The translations under genes were made by a program, and so were the position numbers. The notes beneath the pieces were generated by a model, which was not told the origin of the DNA, did no database searches, and saw nothing but the letters and a program-made list of their open reading frames with translations. From Pseudovirgaria hyperparasitica (lineage: Eukaryota; Ascomycota; Dothideomycetes; Acrospermales; Acrospermaceae), in assembly GCF_010093815.1 (NCBI RefSeq), contig NW_022985549.1:2071494-2135493 (forward strand): DNA of 64,000 nucleotides. Reading direction: 5' to 3'. This document shows positions 33,722 to 44,583 of the stretch, piece after piece (within the stretch, counting starts at the first letter, position 1; every line of letters begins with the position of its first letter).

Positions 33722-36685
33722 ATGACAGACATCTCTTCGATCAGGCCGCATGCTGATTCGCAGCTGACATCAGTTGCGCCGCTGGCGCCCTACTCTCCTG
33801 CCCTTGCCAACGGCCACGCTGGCTTCGACACTCAGGATGTGCAGGATACACAAGAAAGCTACACCATCAAGTGCATCTGCGGCTTCGAGGATGACGATGG
33901 AAACACCGTGCTCTGCGAAAAATGCAATTCGTGGCAGCACATTGCCTGCTACTACGGCACTGACAAGGTCCCAGAGGTCCACGAATGTAACGACTGCCTT
34001 CCTCGCAAGCTCGATGCCAGCGCTGCAAGAGACCGTCAAAGAACGATACGCGATCCCGGAAATGCCAATGACAAGAAGATCAAGAAACCAGCGTCTAAGA
34101 GCCACAAGAAGAAGGGCAAAGAATCCATCTCAACAATACAAATCAACGGCTGGGCGCACGATAAGAATGACCACTTTGTGCAAGACCGTAAAAGTGGAAG
34201 CCCCAGAGATCAACCTCCCACCAAACGGCAGAAATCGTCCCATAAACCCTCTCCCTCCGTCCCATCATTAAACAATGCCTCCTCTATCGCACCGCCAAGG
34301 AAACGAGCTGGATCGACCTTGGTCAACGGCCAAAGTCCCGTCAAGTCGCCTCCAACGCCACAATCAAACGGTCATTGTGGAGACTACTTTTCTTCCGAGT
34401 TCTTACAACTCTATCGCGGTGAACCCCATACTGAGGTGTCAGAAAACCGTTACGAAGACATTCAGATGCCGAAAGATCTGCTCGAATGGCTCGAAGACCC
34501 AGAGACATTAGCCCAGGTCACTGATGGAAAGAAACCCCAAGAGGTGTTCCAACGGCTCGAAGCTTCGATCCAAGAGCTGGACAGTTGCGCACCACGAATA
34601 GACGAACATTCGCACGAGGATACTGACACCAAAGTTGAAGGATCTGGATTGTGTCCAATATGGAGGTGGCTTACGGTCGAGGACCCCGTTGCAGAAGGCC
34701 ACTACATTGGTGAGCTTCGGGGCCGATTAGAGCGCAAAGAGCGATACATTTCTGATCCTTTGAATCGTTGGCATACGCTACGGCACCCAGAGCCTTTCGT
34801 ATTCATCCCACCATACCTTCCTCTCGCCATCGACACACGCAAAGAAGGAACAATGATGCGATACGTACGACGAAGCTGTGATCCCAACGTGGAACTTCGA
34901 ACGTTCATTGCTGATCGCAACTACCACTTTTGCTTCATTTCCCTCCGAGACCTTCAAGCAGGCGAAGTGCTCACTGTCAAATGGGACCTGGACACTGACA
35001 TTGCGCGACGCGTTCAACAGCAAGCCGAGAATGGTAATGTTGCTGTGAATGGCATTCACAAAATGGAGGACTTATCGCGATGGGCGACTGGTGCTCTCAA
35101 GAACTTTGGAGGCTGTGCTTGCGGTCGAGAAGCTGTCGATTGCTTGTTGGAGCGGGCGCATCGCACTGACGGCCAGTATGCGGTGTTGGACACTTCTGGC
35201 CGCAGAAAGCCGAAGAAAGGCAGGAAGCAGCAGATCTCTCCTATCAGCACTGGTCATGCGACGAACAGTCGAGCTGGCTCCGAGGCAATACACCGCATGG
35301 ATCTTGACGACGACAATGCAGATACCCGGTCTACATACAGCTCATCCCGAAGCAAACCGGCCAGTCGTGACAACACACCCATGACTGCGCACTCCTTGGC
35401 CGATGGCAATGCGGAGCCAACAGACCGCGAGACCAGAAAAATGCTTGCACTCATCAGGTCCTCTGAACAGCATGAATCGGAACAAAATCATGGCAACAAG
35501 CGGAAAAAGAGGAACAGCGGTGGGTCAACACTAAATACACCCAGCGTTTCCTCATCGGTAAGAGTGTTTCCGTCCCTTTTCACCCTTTCGTGTAGGGCAA
35601 GGGCGATGGTGACACAGGCTAACACCATGCAGAAACAAATCGGCCAGCATGAACCGTCTCCTCCCACTCGTCGCCCTGTCGCGAGCCGAAAAGTACCAAA
35701 GAAACCTGCCGCCCTGCGTGTGAAGCCCCGCCCGCCATACCATGATCAAGAGGTGCAAACAGACGAGATAATGTCTCAACGTCCATCAGTGGTCTTTAAG
35801 CCTTTTATCTCTCCAGCTCGAGCTCAACTGACAAGGGCAAGAGAGGAACGGTTACGAAGAGAGGAATTGGAGAAGCGCCGCGCTGCATCTATGAGCAAAT
35901 CTGTTCCGCCCTCACCAGGATCTGCGAGTTCCAATAGCAAGGCTGCTTCATCCCCAGTCCAAGACTCGAAATCGTCTACCACTTCAGCAGGACCAGACGC
36001 TGAGGTGCAAGACACTGAGATGAAGGACGCCGACGCCGACGCCGACGCCGAGAACCAACCGATTCCAGTGGAGGCGGGTTCCCTTCATGATACTCATGAT
36101 CATCAGATGGAGACAGCCCCGGAACCGCAAGCTGCTCATCCTCAAATACAGCCGCCGCCGCCACCATGGGAACCAAAATTGGAGGATTCAGTCGATGAAT
36201 CAAAGCCTCTCGCATCATCTCAAAGGCCGTCGTCCGACTTACACGTCGAGCTTCCCACACCAGAGATTTCACCTCAACCTATAACAACCGCTCCACTCAC
36301 CGCTACGCCTGCGTCTCTTGCTCCTCCCACGGGTCCGGTATCTTCTCAGTCACCATCAGCGCCGAGCCAGCCACCTGTCCTCTCGCCTTCTGTCAGTAAT
36401 GCTGTTGCTCCCAGTCCTGCGCGAAAGAAGCTCAGTCTTAGCGACTACACGAGCCGTAAAGCCAAGGCGCAGGCAGCCGTTGTCGCTAACAAGATCCCTG
36501 AGCTACCATCGTCACAGTCAGAGAACGCTGTCGAGTCTTCGTCGCTTTCTCCTGCCACTACGGAGCCCTGCAAAGACGTTGAAATGAAGGACGTGGCAGC
36601 ATCACCGTCTGAACCCGCTTCGACTGATATGGCACCACCCAAGGCTCCAGCGTCTCATCCTCCCCCACCTCTGTTTTCCGGATAA
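33722..36685 (+). CDS. SET3: SET3-like PHD-finger and SET-domain protein
   Basis: Two exons: 33722-35557 and 35633-36685; 962 residues. The PHD finger spans residues 51-92 (CICGFEDDDGNTVLCEKC, WQHIACYY, CNDC). The SET domain lies around 325-440: EGHYIGELRGRLERKERY, PFVFIPPYLPLAIDTRKEG, YVRRSCDPNVELRTFI and LQAGEVLTVKWDLD, with the SCDPN core motif but an Arg where active enzymes have Asn-His. Yeast Set3 scaffolds a histone deacetylase complex and its PHD reads H3K4 methylation; its SET domain has no known activity. The remainder is disordered, with S/T-P sites and a motif RKKLSLSDYTSRK near residue 876. The 75 nt intron has a GTAAGA donor and CTAAC branch but is a multiple of three and stop-free, so retention would add 25 residues. 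Confidence 0.92.
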   Translation: MTDISSIRPHADSQLTSVAPLAPYSPALANGHAGFDTQDVQDTQESYTIKCICGFEDDDGNTVLCEKCNSWQHIACYYGTDKVPEVHECNDCLPRKLDASAARDRQRTIRDPGNANDKKIKKPASKSHKKKGKESISTIQINGWAHDKNDHFVQDRKSGSPRDQPPTKRQKSSHKPSPSVPSLNNASSIAPPRKRAGSTLVNGQSPVKSPPTPQSNGHCGDYFSSEFLQLYRGEPHTEVSENRYEDIQMPKDLLEWLEDPETLAQVTDGKKPQEVFQRLEASIQELDSCAPRIDEHSHEDTDTKVEGSGLCPIWRWLTVEDPVAEGHYIGELRGRLERKERYISDPLNRWHTLRHPEPFVFIPPYLPLAIDTRKEGTMMRYVRRSCDPNVELRTFIADRNYHFCFISLRDLQAGEVLTVKWDLDTDIARRVQQQAENGNVAVNGIHKMEDLSRWATGALKNFGGCACGREAVDCLLERAHRTDGQYAVLDTSGRRKPKKGRKQQISPISTGHATNSRAGSEAIHRMDLDDDNADTRSTYSSSRSKPASRDNTPMTAHSLADGNAEPTDRETRKMLALIRSSEQHESEQNHGNKRKKRNSGGSTLNTPSVSSSVRVFPSLFTLSCRARAMVTQANTMQKQIGQHEPSPPTRRPVASRKVPKKPAALRVKPRPPYHDQEVQTDEIMSQRPSVVFKPFISPARAQLTRAREERLRREELEKRRAASMSKSVPPSPGSASSNSKAASSPVQDSKSSTTSAGPDAEVQDTEMKDADADADAENQPIPVEAGSLHDTHDHQMETAPEPQAAHPQIQPPPPPWEPKLEDSVDESKPLASSQRPSSDLHVELPTPEISPQPITTAPLTATPASLAPPTGPVSSQSPSAPSQPPVLSPSVSNAVAPSPARKKLSLSDYTSRKAKAQAAVVANKIPELPSSQSENAVESSSLSPATTEPCKDVEMKDVAASPSEPASTDMAPPKAPASHPPPPLFSG

Positions 36686-37024
36686 CGCTTTCCACATTGG
36701 TGCATGAGATGTTCTCTTTCGCTTACGACCACACGCTTCGATGTAAAAATAGTAATATTTATCGACTGGACGCGCACCATTTCCGTGTGCTACGCTTGAT
36801 GCCCCCGCTCAATATTTCTTTTGTTCACTTTTCGACTTTCTCGACTCAGATCCAATTTTTTGGGGCAGATGTTCCCGGCGTCAGTCTGTAACGATGACTT
36901 TTGGTCAGAAACCTTCTAGACAGGCGAACTGCGTTTTTGGCATTCTCGATTGTCTCAAATCGGAACCTGATTACGGGCGGCAAAAACTTCAGTTTTCCAT
37001 GATATTCCAGCTGCGGTGCCATGA

Positions 37025-37057
37025 TGTGTGTGTGTGTGTACGTGCGCGCGCGCGCGT
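37025..37057. repeat. (TG)n-(CG)n alternating run
   Basis: TG repeats, a short TACG spacer, then CG repeats; a likely Z-forming tract. Confidence 0.9.
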
Positions 37058-37610
37058 CTGTGATTGCGTTCCTTTTTGGGATGGCGATAGGGTTTTTGGT
37101 TTCGGCCCAGGTGCCATGTACGTAGGCTCATTCTAGCCGAAGTCATAGCGGTGGGAGTTGTGGGAGTTGGTGCGTCGTGAGTGGGCCGGCGACTACTGCT
37201 GATGAGCAGGAGACCTCGCAACTTTGCTTTTGCGAGGTCGTTAAGCTGGGCGGGAGAGACGGACGAAGAAGCGAGCAAGCAAGCTAGCAGATTAGAAACA
37301 ATCGAAAGATGTTTCGTGTATAGAGCGTGCGTGCGTGTGTGCATTGTTGGGCGTGAGTGATGGACTTGACGTTGGATGCGCGTGAGGACTTGGGTCAGGC
37401 AACATTGGACTGACTGGACTCTTCGTGAGTCGTACGTACGTCGTAGACCGTCCACGTGCGCATACATGTATCTCTCTCATCTGATATAAACAACATCATC
37501 AAGAACTACCACTGCGCACTACATACACACACCGCCCAGACTCCCTCCCTCCCTTCCTCCAATATCTACCTACAACCCCTTCCTCGTCCCATCCCCATTT
37601 CCCCCCAAAT

Positions 37611-37655
37611 GTCCCATCCCTCTCCCATCTCCCATCTCCCATCTCCCATCCCATC
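37611..37655. repeat. (CCCATCT)n heptamer repeat in the hydratase 3' flank
   Basis: Four tandem CCCATCT-like units plus degenerate CCCATCC copies. On the minus, transcribed strand this reads as GGGAGAT repeats, so the hydratase mRNA 3' UTR would carry many GGG runs. Confidence 0.85.
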
Positions 37656-37734
37656 CCTCTCCCCTTTCCCCCATCCCCTCCCGTCCATCTCCCCTTCCCC
37701 CCAGAACCCCAACCCAAAGATCCCACCCATCCCC

Positions 37735-38940
37735 TCACAGCCTAGAAGGCCTCCAAACCGGCCTCCTCCCCCTGCCCCCCCCCTCCGCAAACGCCCGAAC
37801 CCCAATCCCAAAATTCTCCCCCCGAAACAGCGCCTCCCCGTACCGCTCCGCCGTCACCTGGCCCGCCCGCACCACACTCGCCGTCTCCCACGCCTCGCGA
37901 ATCCCCGCGCGCGTCACAACCACCGCGTCCGGCGACGCGAGTGTGATGGCGCGTGCCATTTCGACGGCTTCGTTGAGGAGGGTTTCTCTGGCTGATGATG
38001 GGGATGAGGATGGGGTGGAGGGGCTTGGAGGAGAGGGAGAGGGAGGGGAAACAACGCGGTTGATCAGGCCGTGCGAGAGGGCTTCGGCGGCGCTCATGCG
38101 TCGGCCTGTGAGGGCGAGTTCGGATGCGATGTGGATGCCTGCTGTGCGGGTGAGGCGTGCGAGACCGCCTGCTGCGGCGTAGAGGCCGCGGAGGGCTTCG
38201 GGGAGGGCGAATGTGGCGGTTGGGAGGGCGAGGGTTATGTCGCTTTGGGGGTTGCGTTAGTGCTTGGGATGGGAGGGAGGGGAGAGGGGAGAGGGGAGAG
38301 GGGAGGGAAAAGGGGGGGTTTATATGGGTTGGTGAGGGAGGGAAAAGGGGATAGGTAGGTACCAGTTCAGACAGATTTCGAAGCCGCCGCCCATTGCGGC
38401 GCCGTTGACGGCTGCGATGATGGGTTTGCGGCCGGTGCGGGTGCTGAGGCCGGCGAAGCCTGTTGGGGGCAGGCCGAGGCGGGAGGAGGGTTGTGGTTGG
38501 GGGTTGGAAGCGGTGTCTTTGTTGTTGTTGTTGGTGGTGCTGCTTTTGTTGTTGCTGCGGTGGTCGAGGTAGGCTTGTTCTTTGAGGTCTTGGCCGGCGC
38601 AGAAAGCGAGGTCGCCGGCGCCGGTGATGATGGCGACGAGGAGGGATGGTTCGGCGTCGAACCATTTGAAGATTGCGTCGGCTTCCCAGTGTTGTGCTAT
38701 TCGGGGGGGAAGGGGAGGGTTGTGTTAGTTTGGGTGGGATTTATGTGTGTTTTGTTTGTGTTTGTTTGTATATTAAGGGGAGATGATTGGGAGAGAGGGA
38801 GGGATGATTGCGGACGTACCCATTGAGATGGCGTTTCGTTGCTTGGGCTTGTTTATGGTTACGAGAAGGATGGATGGGGATGGGTAGCTTAGGAGGAAGG
38901 CTGTGGAGGGAGGGGGTTGGGAGGAGAGGTTTTCTGCCAT
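37735..38940 (-). CDS. Enoyl-CoA hydratase/isomerase family protein
   Basis: Three exons: 38940-38820, 38696-38363, 38242-37735; 320 residues. Crotonase fold signatures: VTINKPKQRNAISM, IITGAGDLAFCAGQDLKE (first oxyanion-hole segment), RKPIIAAVNGAAMGGGFEICLNCDI (second oxyanion-hole segment with the first catalytic-type Glu), then TFALPEALRGLYAAAGGLARLTR (second Glu) and GRRMSAAEALSHGLINRVV. Both Glu positions used by hydratases are present, so hydratase activity is plausible; the substrate is unknown. No clear peroxisomal or mitochondrial signal. An Asn/Ser/Gln-rich insert (about 28 residues) sits after AGQDLKEQAYLD, and a Pro/Ser repeat after INRVV. Both introns (120-123 nt) are long for this region; the second is a polypurine tract. 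Confidence 0.9.
38278..38308. repeat. (GGGGAGA)n repeat inside the second hydratase intron
   Basis: Four near-perfect 7-bp units of GGGGAGA on the plus strand, so polypyrimidine on the transcribed minus-strand RNA. Confidence 0.85.
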
Positions 38941-40034
38941 TGTGGATTGATTGATTGGGTGTGGAGTTGGAAGATTGGGATAGGGTGGAATGGAGGACGG
39001 TCAATGGTTTCGAAGAGGAAAGCAATTGGAGATGTATGTGGTTATTGAGGTAAGTAATGCCTATGAATGCTTTCATGCAGGGCGGCCCCGCGCGTGTTTG
39101 ACAGTTGAGCCGAGCCGAGATGCCGACTAGCGAAGGCGGGCTGTTGGGGAATTTATGGGGTTTGGACATCGGGTTATGCGTCTGGCAATGACATGAAGAG
39201 TGGATACTCCTGGCGGCATCGTTGGTGCATTGACACCTTTGGTGTGGTGGTTCTTTGTTGTCTTAGGGATTGTTTATGTGTTAGCAACACCCTTTGTATA
39301 CATTTGCTCACTCTGTCGATGCACTCTTTGGTCTGTGATGCCTAATGTCATGGATGTAATACGATACTCACTAGCAATGTACAGGAGACAGCCATTGGCG
39401 GTTGGTTGAGTCGGAGAGCTGGTCAGATTCTTGATAAGCTGGACCTGCATAGCAGGATTCGCATCGAGTAGCGAGACTTATAGTGCATCATCTCGTTGGG
39501 GAATCATCATATACTGGATAATATGGCTCTGTTAGTGCGTTAAGACCATCATTGGCGACTTGGAAATTAAAATATTGTTGCTCGGTCGTTTCGCTGCAAG
39601 AATCAGGACGAATGCTGCGTCGCTTTAGGCCCTGGGCAGGTACCAGGTCTAGTGCTGCCTCCATAATCAGGAGGTCGTCGTCTGTCACGACAGTTTGTTG
39701 GCTAAAGACAAAGTGGACAGCTCATACTTTATGTATGCGTCACTGTGGTTTACTTCTCGAGAGGCCCTTAGTGCTGACAGTAGCGGTTGACCGGCCGCGG
39801 GATATGGTAAAGTGATGTTATGCTCTTTGTGTTAAAATTAATATTTAGATTATTTCTCGGACGAAGATGCGCTCGTCTAAATGTCAAATCCCTTTGATGT
39901 AATGCCCGCCGTGCCAACGCCTGAAACCGAGTAGATCCGTACCTTAGCTATAAGGAGAATGAGGCTTTCGTGTAGCCATGTCTGTATCGTACATTCTTTT
40001 TGTTACAAATAAAAGCGAAAAGTCGATTTCGATG
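38941..40034. other. Intergenic region upstream of the hydratase gene
   Basis: 1.1 kb with no supported gene; it holds the hydratase promoter and the 3' flank of the hypothetical gene. No repeat noted. Confidence 0.45.
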
Positions 40035-40688
40035 TCAACAGGCCGGAGAGCTGATCTCCATGTCGTCCCATTGCCGGAGCGTCGCGATGTTCGTATCCAG
40101 ATACGAAGGTTCGGGGACCTCCATGGGACTGCCTGCGCTTTGCCTCCAGAGGACTTGTAAATGCTCGTTCGTAGCACGCAACGTCTCGAGCGAGAATTCG
40201 AATGCTTCCGGAGCATCCATGGCTTGGATGGTTGCGTCAAAATTCGCCCTTTGCACGATTGACGGGCTTCTGGAGCGCAGCCACAGGAGAGATTTCCGCA
40301 GTGCTTGCCACTCGCGGAAGACGAGCACGTCGTCCGCGACTGGTTGGGCGACAACATATAATAAGCCGCGGTTGAGTAGCCATCGGGTTCCGTAGGCGTG
40401 TATATGGTCCAGTGTGAGGTTCTGCTGTGTGATGAGTGCGAATGCGTCTTCCAATTGTGGCTTCAAGATGGTTTCGTAGTCGTTCTTGGTTGAAAAACGG
40501 TGTCGATGAAAGTCGAAATAGTCGAGAACCTCGGAACGGGAGGGCAGCAGCCAAGACTGTTGTTGTAAGGGGAGCCAGGATGGACAATGGTCGTTTTGGA
40601 CCTGGCATTGAACCCCATATGACCGCCGCTTTTGACAGGGGTCTTCCGGAAAGGCTTCAGCCTCGAGTTGACTATACGACCGTTTCAT
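40035..40688 (-). CDS. Hypothetical protein
   Basis: Single exon, 217 residues from the ATG at 40688; in-frame codons upstream lack a better start. The composition is protein-like: a basic N-terminus (MKRSYSQLEAEAFPED, QKRRSYG), then helical sequence such as HRHRFSTKNDYETILKPQLEDAFALI, YGTRWLLNRGLLYVVAQP and EAFEFSLETLRATNEHLQVLW. No signal peptide, membrane helix, repeat or known motif was recognised. It may be restricted to related fungi. The basic KRR near the start could serve nuclear import. It stands alone, more than 850 bp from the next gene on each side. Confidence 0.6.
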   Translation of the reverse strand: MKRSYSQLEAEAFPEDPCQKRRSYGVQCQVQNDHCPSWLPLQQQSWLLPSRSEVLDYFDFHRHRFSTKNDYETILKPQLEDAFALITQQNLTLDHIHAYGTRWLLNRGLLYVVAQPVADDVLVFREWQALRKSLLWLRSRSPSIVQRANFDATIQAMDAPEAFEFSLETLRATNEHLQVLWRQSAGSPMEVPEPSYLDTNIATLRQWDDMEISSPAC

Positions 40689-41544
40689 CCTGGAGGTGTT
40701 CTGTAGAATAAGGAGAATTATGAAAGTGTCCAAGGAAGGTGCTGAAAGAAGGATGCAAGGATAAGTAGTGAGATGGCCAGATGGGCCGACGGAAAGTCAA
40801 GATATAATAGTTGATGATTAATGTTGGCTGAAGGAGGCTGGGGGAACATGTTCTGGCACGTGCACGGCTTGGAACGCGACGACGCGCGAGAACGCGTTGC
40901 TAATTAAGAGCCGAGGCCCATTCAATTCATTCCGCCTCTCCTGAATATACTTCTACTGTACTACCAATCTGCTCCGCTAACCACCGGAAGTCTGCACCTC
41001 TAGGGAGATCTATACAGACTCCGTTCACTACGAGTGTACAGCGTGTCTAACGTAGGAACAAATTTCCGTGTGGACGTATAGCGGGGCATCGGCACGATCG
41101 ACACGGAATGTTCAGTCCAAAACCAAGACGGGTTCCACTAGTTGTAATTATGTGTGAGAAGACGTGCCTAGCAATCGAGGCATAGAAGATTCAGCTAGTG
41201 GTATGCATTATATCCGACTTCGATGGTCTTGACATGGATGACATGAATCTTGTCGTTATCCTTTCTTTACCAAGGAGGTAACCTTGGATCCGGATTCCGC
41301 TAACCCCTTGAACCGTCTTTATAATGACCAGACACGTAATCCGTTCAGATAAAGAGAACATTAATTGGAGCAAAATATACGTCGATAGACAAGATGGGCT
41401 TGTTCACACCCAAATACCGCATCTTTGATAGTGCAACACATGCAACAAGGCAGGAGAAGGAGGCCGAGAATGCGATCAAGAGGCATACATTATGAATTAA
41501 GATGTGCTATACTAACAGCCTACCCCGTACGTCCATCTTCCTAT
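40689..41544. other. Intergenic region
   Basis: 856 bp; nothing gene-like or repeated seen. Confidence 0.45.
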
Positions 41545-41982
41545 CTAACAAGCCCTAATGTTGAAGCTCCTGTCACTACCACAAGTCTTCACCGCCTGGC
41601 AATCCGACCCAGGACACATCACACTCGGACAGGCACCACTGCCTCCCTGCGTATCCGCAGCCGCCAGACTGAACGGCTGGCCCGCCGCATTGCTCACGTC
41701 ATAGTAGTTGACGCCGTTGGTGACCGAGTAGTCGAAGCTGATGGGCTTGGTGAAGTCGGTGTTGGAGTTGGAGAACTTGACGGCGTTGCCCTGCTGTGTG
41801 GTCTCCAGGTTGGCCGTCCAGGTGGCGCCTGCTGCGATCTCGGTGATGGGTCCGCTGGAGGACTGGCTGTCGGCTTTGACCCAGATGGATGTGCCGCAGT
41901 TGTTGAGTGCGCTGATGGAGGCGCCGAGGGCGGTGGAGGTGAGGGTGAGGGTGAGGGCAAGGGCTGCGAAGGTGGTCTTCAT
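41545..41982 (-). CDS. Small secreted thaumatin-like / BYS1-type protein
   Basis: Single exon, 145 residues. A clear signal peptide (TTFAALALTLTLTSTALGA) precedes a mature part of about 125 residues with six cysteines. The order NNCGTSIWVKADSQ, ITEIAAGATWTANLE, PISFDYSVTNGVNYYDVSN, GQPFSLAA, CPSVMCPGSDC and a final NIRAC resembles the small fungal thaumatin-like and BYS1-domain secreted proteins, in which an N-C-x-x-x-I/V-W strand opens the fold and a Y-Y-D-V/L-S strand lies mid-domain. Such proteins are cell-surface or extracellular; some are linked to germination or host contact. A TATA box lies about 130 bp upstream. Assignment to thaumatin versus BYS1 is uncertain. Confidence 0.75.
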   Translation of the reverse strand: MKTTFAALALTLTLTSTALGASISALNNCGTSIWVKADSQSSSGPITEIAAGATWTANLETTQQGNAVKFSNSNTDFTKPISFDYSVTNGVNYYDVSNAAGQPFSLAAADTQGGSGACPSVMCPGSDCQAVKTCGSDRSFNIRAC

Positions 41983-43285
41983 GTTGGTTTTTGGACTTGG
42001 ATTGGTGGTTGGAGAAGGTGGGTTTGTATGGTCGTTGGTTGGGTTGGATTGGGTTGAATTATGTTGCTGTTGCTGTTGACTGATGTTCGACTTCGGCGAG
42101 AGTCCTGACCTCTTTTATATCTGCCATGGCAGTATGTATCGACTACTTCGAACTTATGACCTCATGTCAGACGTGCCGTCCATTCCGAATTAACCGATAG
42201 TATTCGTGATGCTCTCCATACGACAAGGCGAAGAGATGGAGTGGTCGCTTCGGGCGTGTGCTACGCGGCCCATACATCTATCGAGACTAAATGGCGAAAG
42301 CTACCATAGGACATGTAGATCTGTATTGGAAAACTGTCATATTGCAGCGTTGTGTAGGTAATGGTGCCACCGATCCATGGTTGTCGAAAGCCATTGCGTG
42401 AATGTCTATAGTGGTACGGGCCGTACGGTTGTACGACCCTATGTCTATTTCAGGCTTATCGATAGTCCACAGTGAAGGGGTCTAATGCCTTTTGGCCCAG
42501 GTCTACCAGATCAGGACGTCTGAACAATGGATCATCGGTGACTAGTGCCCTGTAGCCAGCACAGGTAGACTTTCTGGAAGACGGATCAATGGGAGAATGT
42601 AACCTTGACATGCCCTTGGCACAGCCCTGCGCCACAACGCACCCCGCAACTCCAAACTCGACCATTAATTACTACGTAAGTTGCACCAAATCGTCACGCA
42701 TCCGGTGGTAACGGCAGAGGACCTTGCGCGTATCCCGTATAACCCCACTAGCTGGAGTTCCGGCAAGACGGGAGCTAAGAAGCCCACAGATGCGTCATGA
42801 GGCAGAACAACCTTAGGAGAGCTGTATCGAGCGATCCAAATACATGGGATGATTGTCGGAGACTGTCAGCTGTTCAACTTCGCTTCCTGAACGAGCATAT
42901 TTCAATACGTCTTGCATACGACCATCAGCACGCTCAAATGGCTCGCGAATAATCCAAGACCGTCTTTCCACATAGCATGAGCACGTCGTGAGGTAACATC
43001 AATAGGCCCAGGGAGGCGTTGGGGCCTTTCTTAGGCGAGGGAAAAGCCATCACGTAATATGTCAAGAGGCGAGCAATATGAGATCATTCGACTCTTTCAT
43101 TGAATGTTCACACCCGATAGAGCACCGGCCATCAAGCTCCTGAAATGCAACAACCACCGGCTTATGTCTCGTGACTCGTCGGACTACACCTCCCCAAACT
43201 CCTCTGCTGTGCTTTTTGACCGCCTCTACAATGCATTGTTCATGTCCAAACTCCAAACGTCAACACCAGCATATATTTACACGGC
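41983..43285. other. Intergenic region
   Basis: 1.3 kb between two minus-strand genes for secreted proteins. Contains the TATA box listed next; nothing else is supported. Confidence 0.45.
42113..42120 (-). promoter_or_regulatory. TATA box of the thaumatin-like gene
   Basis: ATATAAAA on the minus strand about 130 bp before the start codon, a typical distance for a strongly regulated fungal gene. Confidence 0.5.
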
Positions 43286-44583
43286 TTATTTCATATTCTG
43301 GAGGAGATACTTGAGTCCAGCATATGCTTCCTCGCCAGATGGGACGATCTGGTTGGCAGGGAGAAGGAAGCCGTAGTTACCAGTGTCGCGTAGCTCCGAG
43401 GTAAAGATGTAGTCAGCCTTGACGACGTCCGAGACATAATCGACTGAAGCGCCCGTGGCTTGGTAGATGGTCGAGCAGATTGGCCCATAGGTGAATGACA
43501 CACCATGCACAGCCTTGATGGCAGCAACAGTACCCTTCATCAGGCTTTGAAACTCGGTGTTCTTGGCTGGAAGAGCAGAGCAGGAGTATCCGTAGGGCGA
43601 CATGAACAGCTGAGAGTAGGAGTGGTAGTCGATATACAGCTTCAGACCTTGTTGGTTCTTGATTTTCTGGATGAAGCTCTGGTGGGCTTGGGTCTCAGGC
43701 GCATCGGCAGCGGCCCTGCCCTTGAAGTCTTGCGCACATGGGTCGGTAGAGGCCCCGCCAGTGACAGACCACATGTAGTTCCAGTTGCGATTGATGTCAT
43801 GGCCGAGGCACGAAGAGCCAGATGTCGATTGACGGTTCTTGCGCCACATACGATCGTTGGTTTGCGTGTAGACGAAGCCATCAGGATTAACGTTTGGGAA
43901 GATGTAAAAGTCGTACTTGTCAACGAATGCTTTGATCTCTGAATTGCTGGCATAGCCGGTCAGGAGAGTATATAAGAAGTATTCGACGACCATAGTGCCG
44001 ATCCATTCACGAGCATGGACAGTTCCGTGGAGGATAATGGCAGGCTTCACGTTCTTGCCGCTGCTGCCCCAGAAATGAAGACCATTCAGGGGACGACCCT
44101 CGAGTGAGCTTCCTGCACTTACGATCTCTGATTGACTGGCATAAGTGCTCTGCATGTCCTTCAGAAACTGCTGATGATCGGCATAGCTATGGTAGGCATT
44201 GAACCAGGTACTATCAACTGGGAGGATGGTCAGAAATCCATAACGTTACGAAGCAGGCCGGACTTACCAGCGTAGGTGCTGACAATAGTCTCGTTCGTAA
44301 TGGCTTCGCCCAGATTTTCGTACATGACGACAGATGGAAGATGAGCGGTAGCAGCCTTGAATGCCTCTTGAACACCAGGAGGGATCACGACGTCAGCCAA
44401 AGCATCTTCACGTGCGGGCTTCCATGTCTCCAACTGAAGCTTAGAGATGACATCGTTGACGTGGGAAGCCTCTTTGCCGACCTCAAGGCGTACAACCTGG
44501 TAGCCATCGTACTTGGCCGCGCGAGGGACCACAACAGCACTCGCCAGTGCAAGGCTCGAGATGACTACGACGGGTGTCCACAT
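43286..44583 (-). CDS. Secreted zinc carboxypeptidase (M14A, carboxypeptidase A type)
   Basis: Two exons: 44583-44268 and 44217-43286; 415 residues. A signal peptide (VVVISSLALASAVVVP) is followed by an activation propeptide of about 100 residues and the M14 catalytic domain. Zinc ligands are visible: His and Glu in GTVHAREWIG, and His in LYIDYHSYSQL. Substrate-binding and catalytic segments include FPNVNPDGFVYTQ, RMWRKNR, DINRNWNYMW and the catalytic Glu in FTSELRDTGNYGF. It removes C-terminal, probably hydrophobic, residues from peptides outside the cell. An in-frame ATG 54 nt upstream was rejected because it would bury the signal peptide. The 50 nt intron has a GTAAGT donor. TATAAA lies ~80 bp upstream. 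Confidence 0.94.

Larger units (their letters stand above)
36686..37734. other. Convergent intergenic region with simple repeats
   Basis: 1.05 kb between the SET3 and hydratase stop codons. It has an alternating TG/CG run at 37025-37057 and C-rich heptamer repeats at 37611-37655, both listed. No gene. Confidence 0.5.

Noticed and set aside
37742-38665. 307-codon minus-strand frame overlapping the hydratase gene
   Set aside because: Arg/Pro/His-rich shadow frame that runs through an intron of the real gene; no domain.
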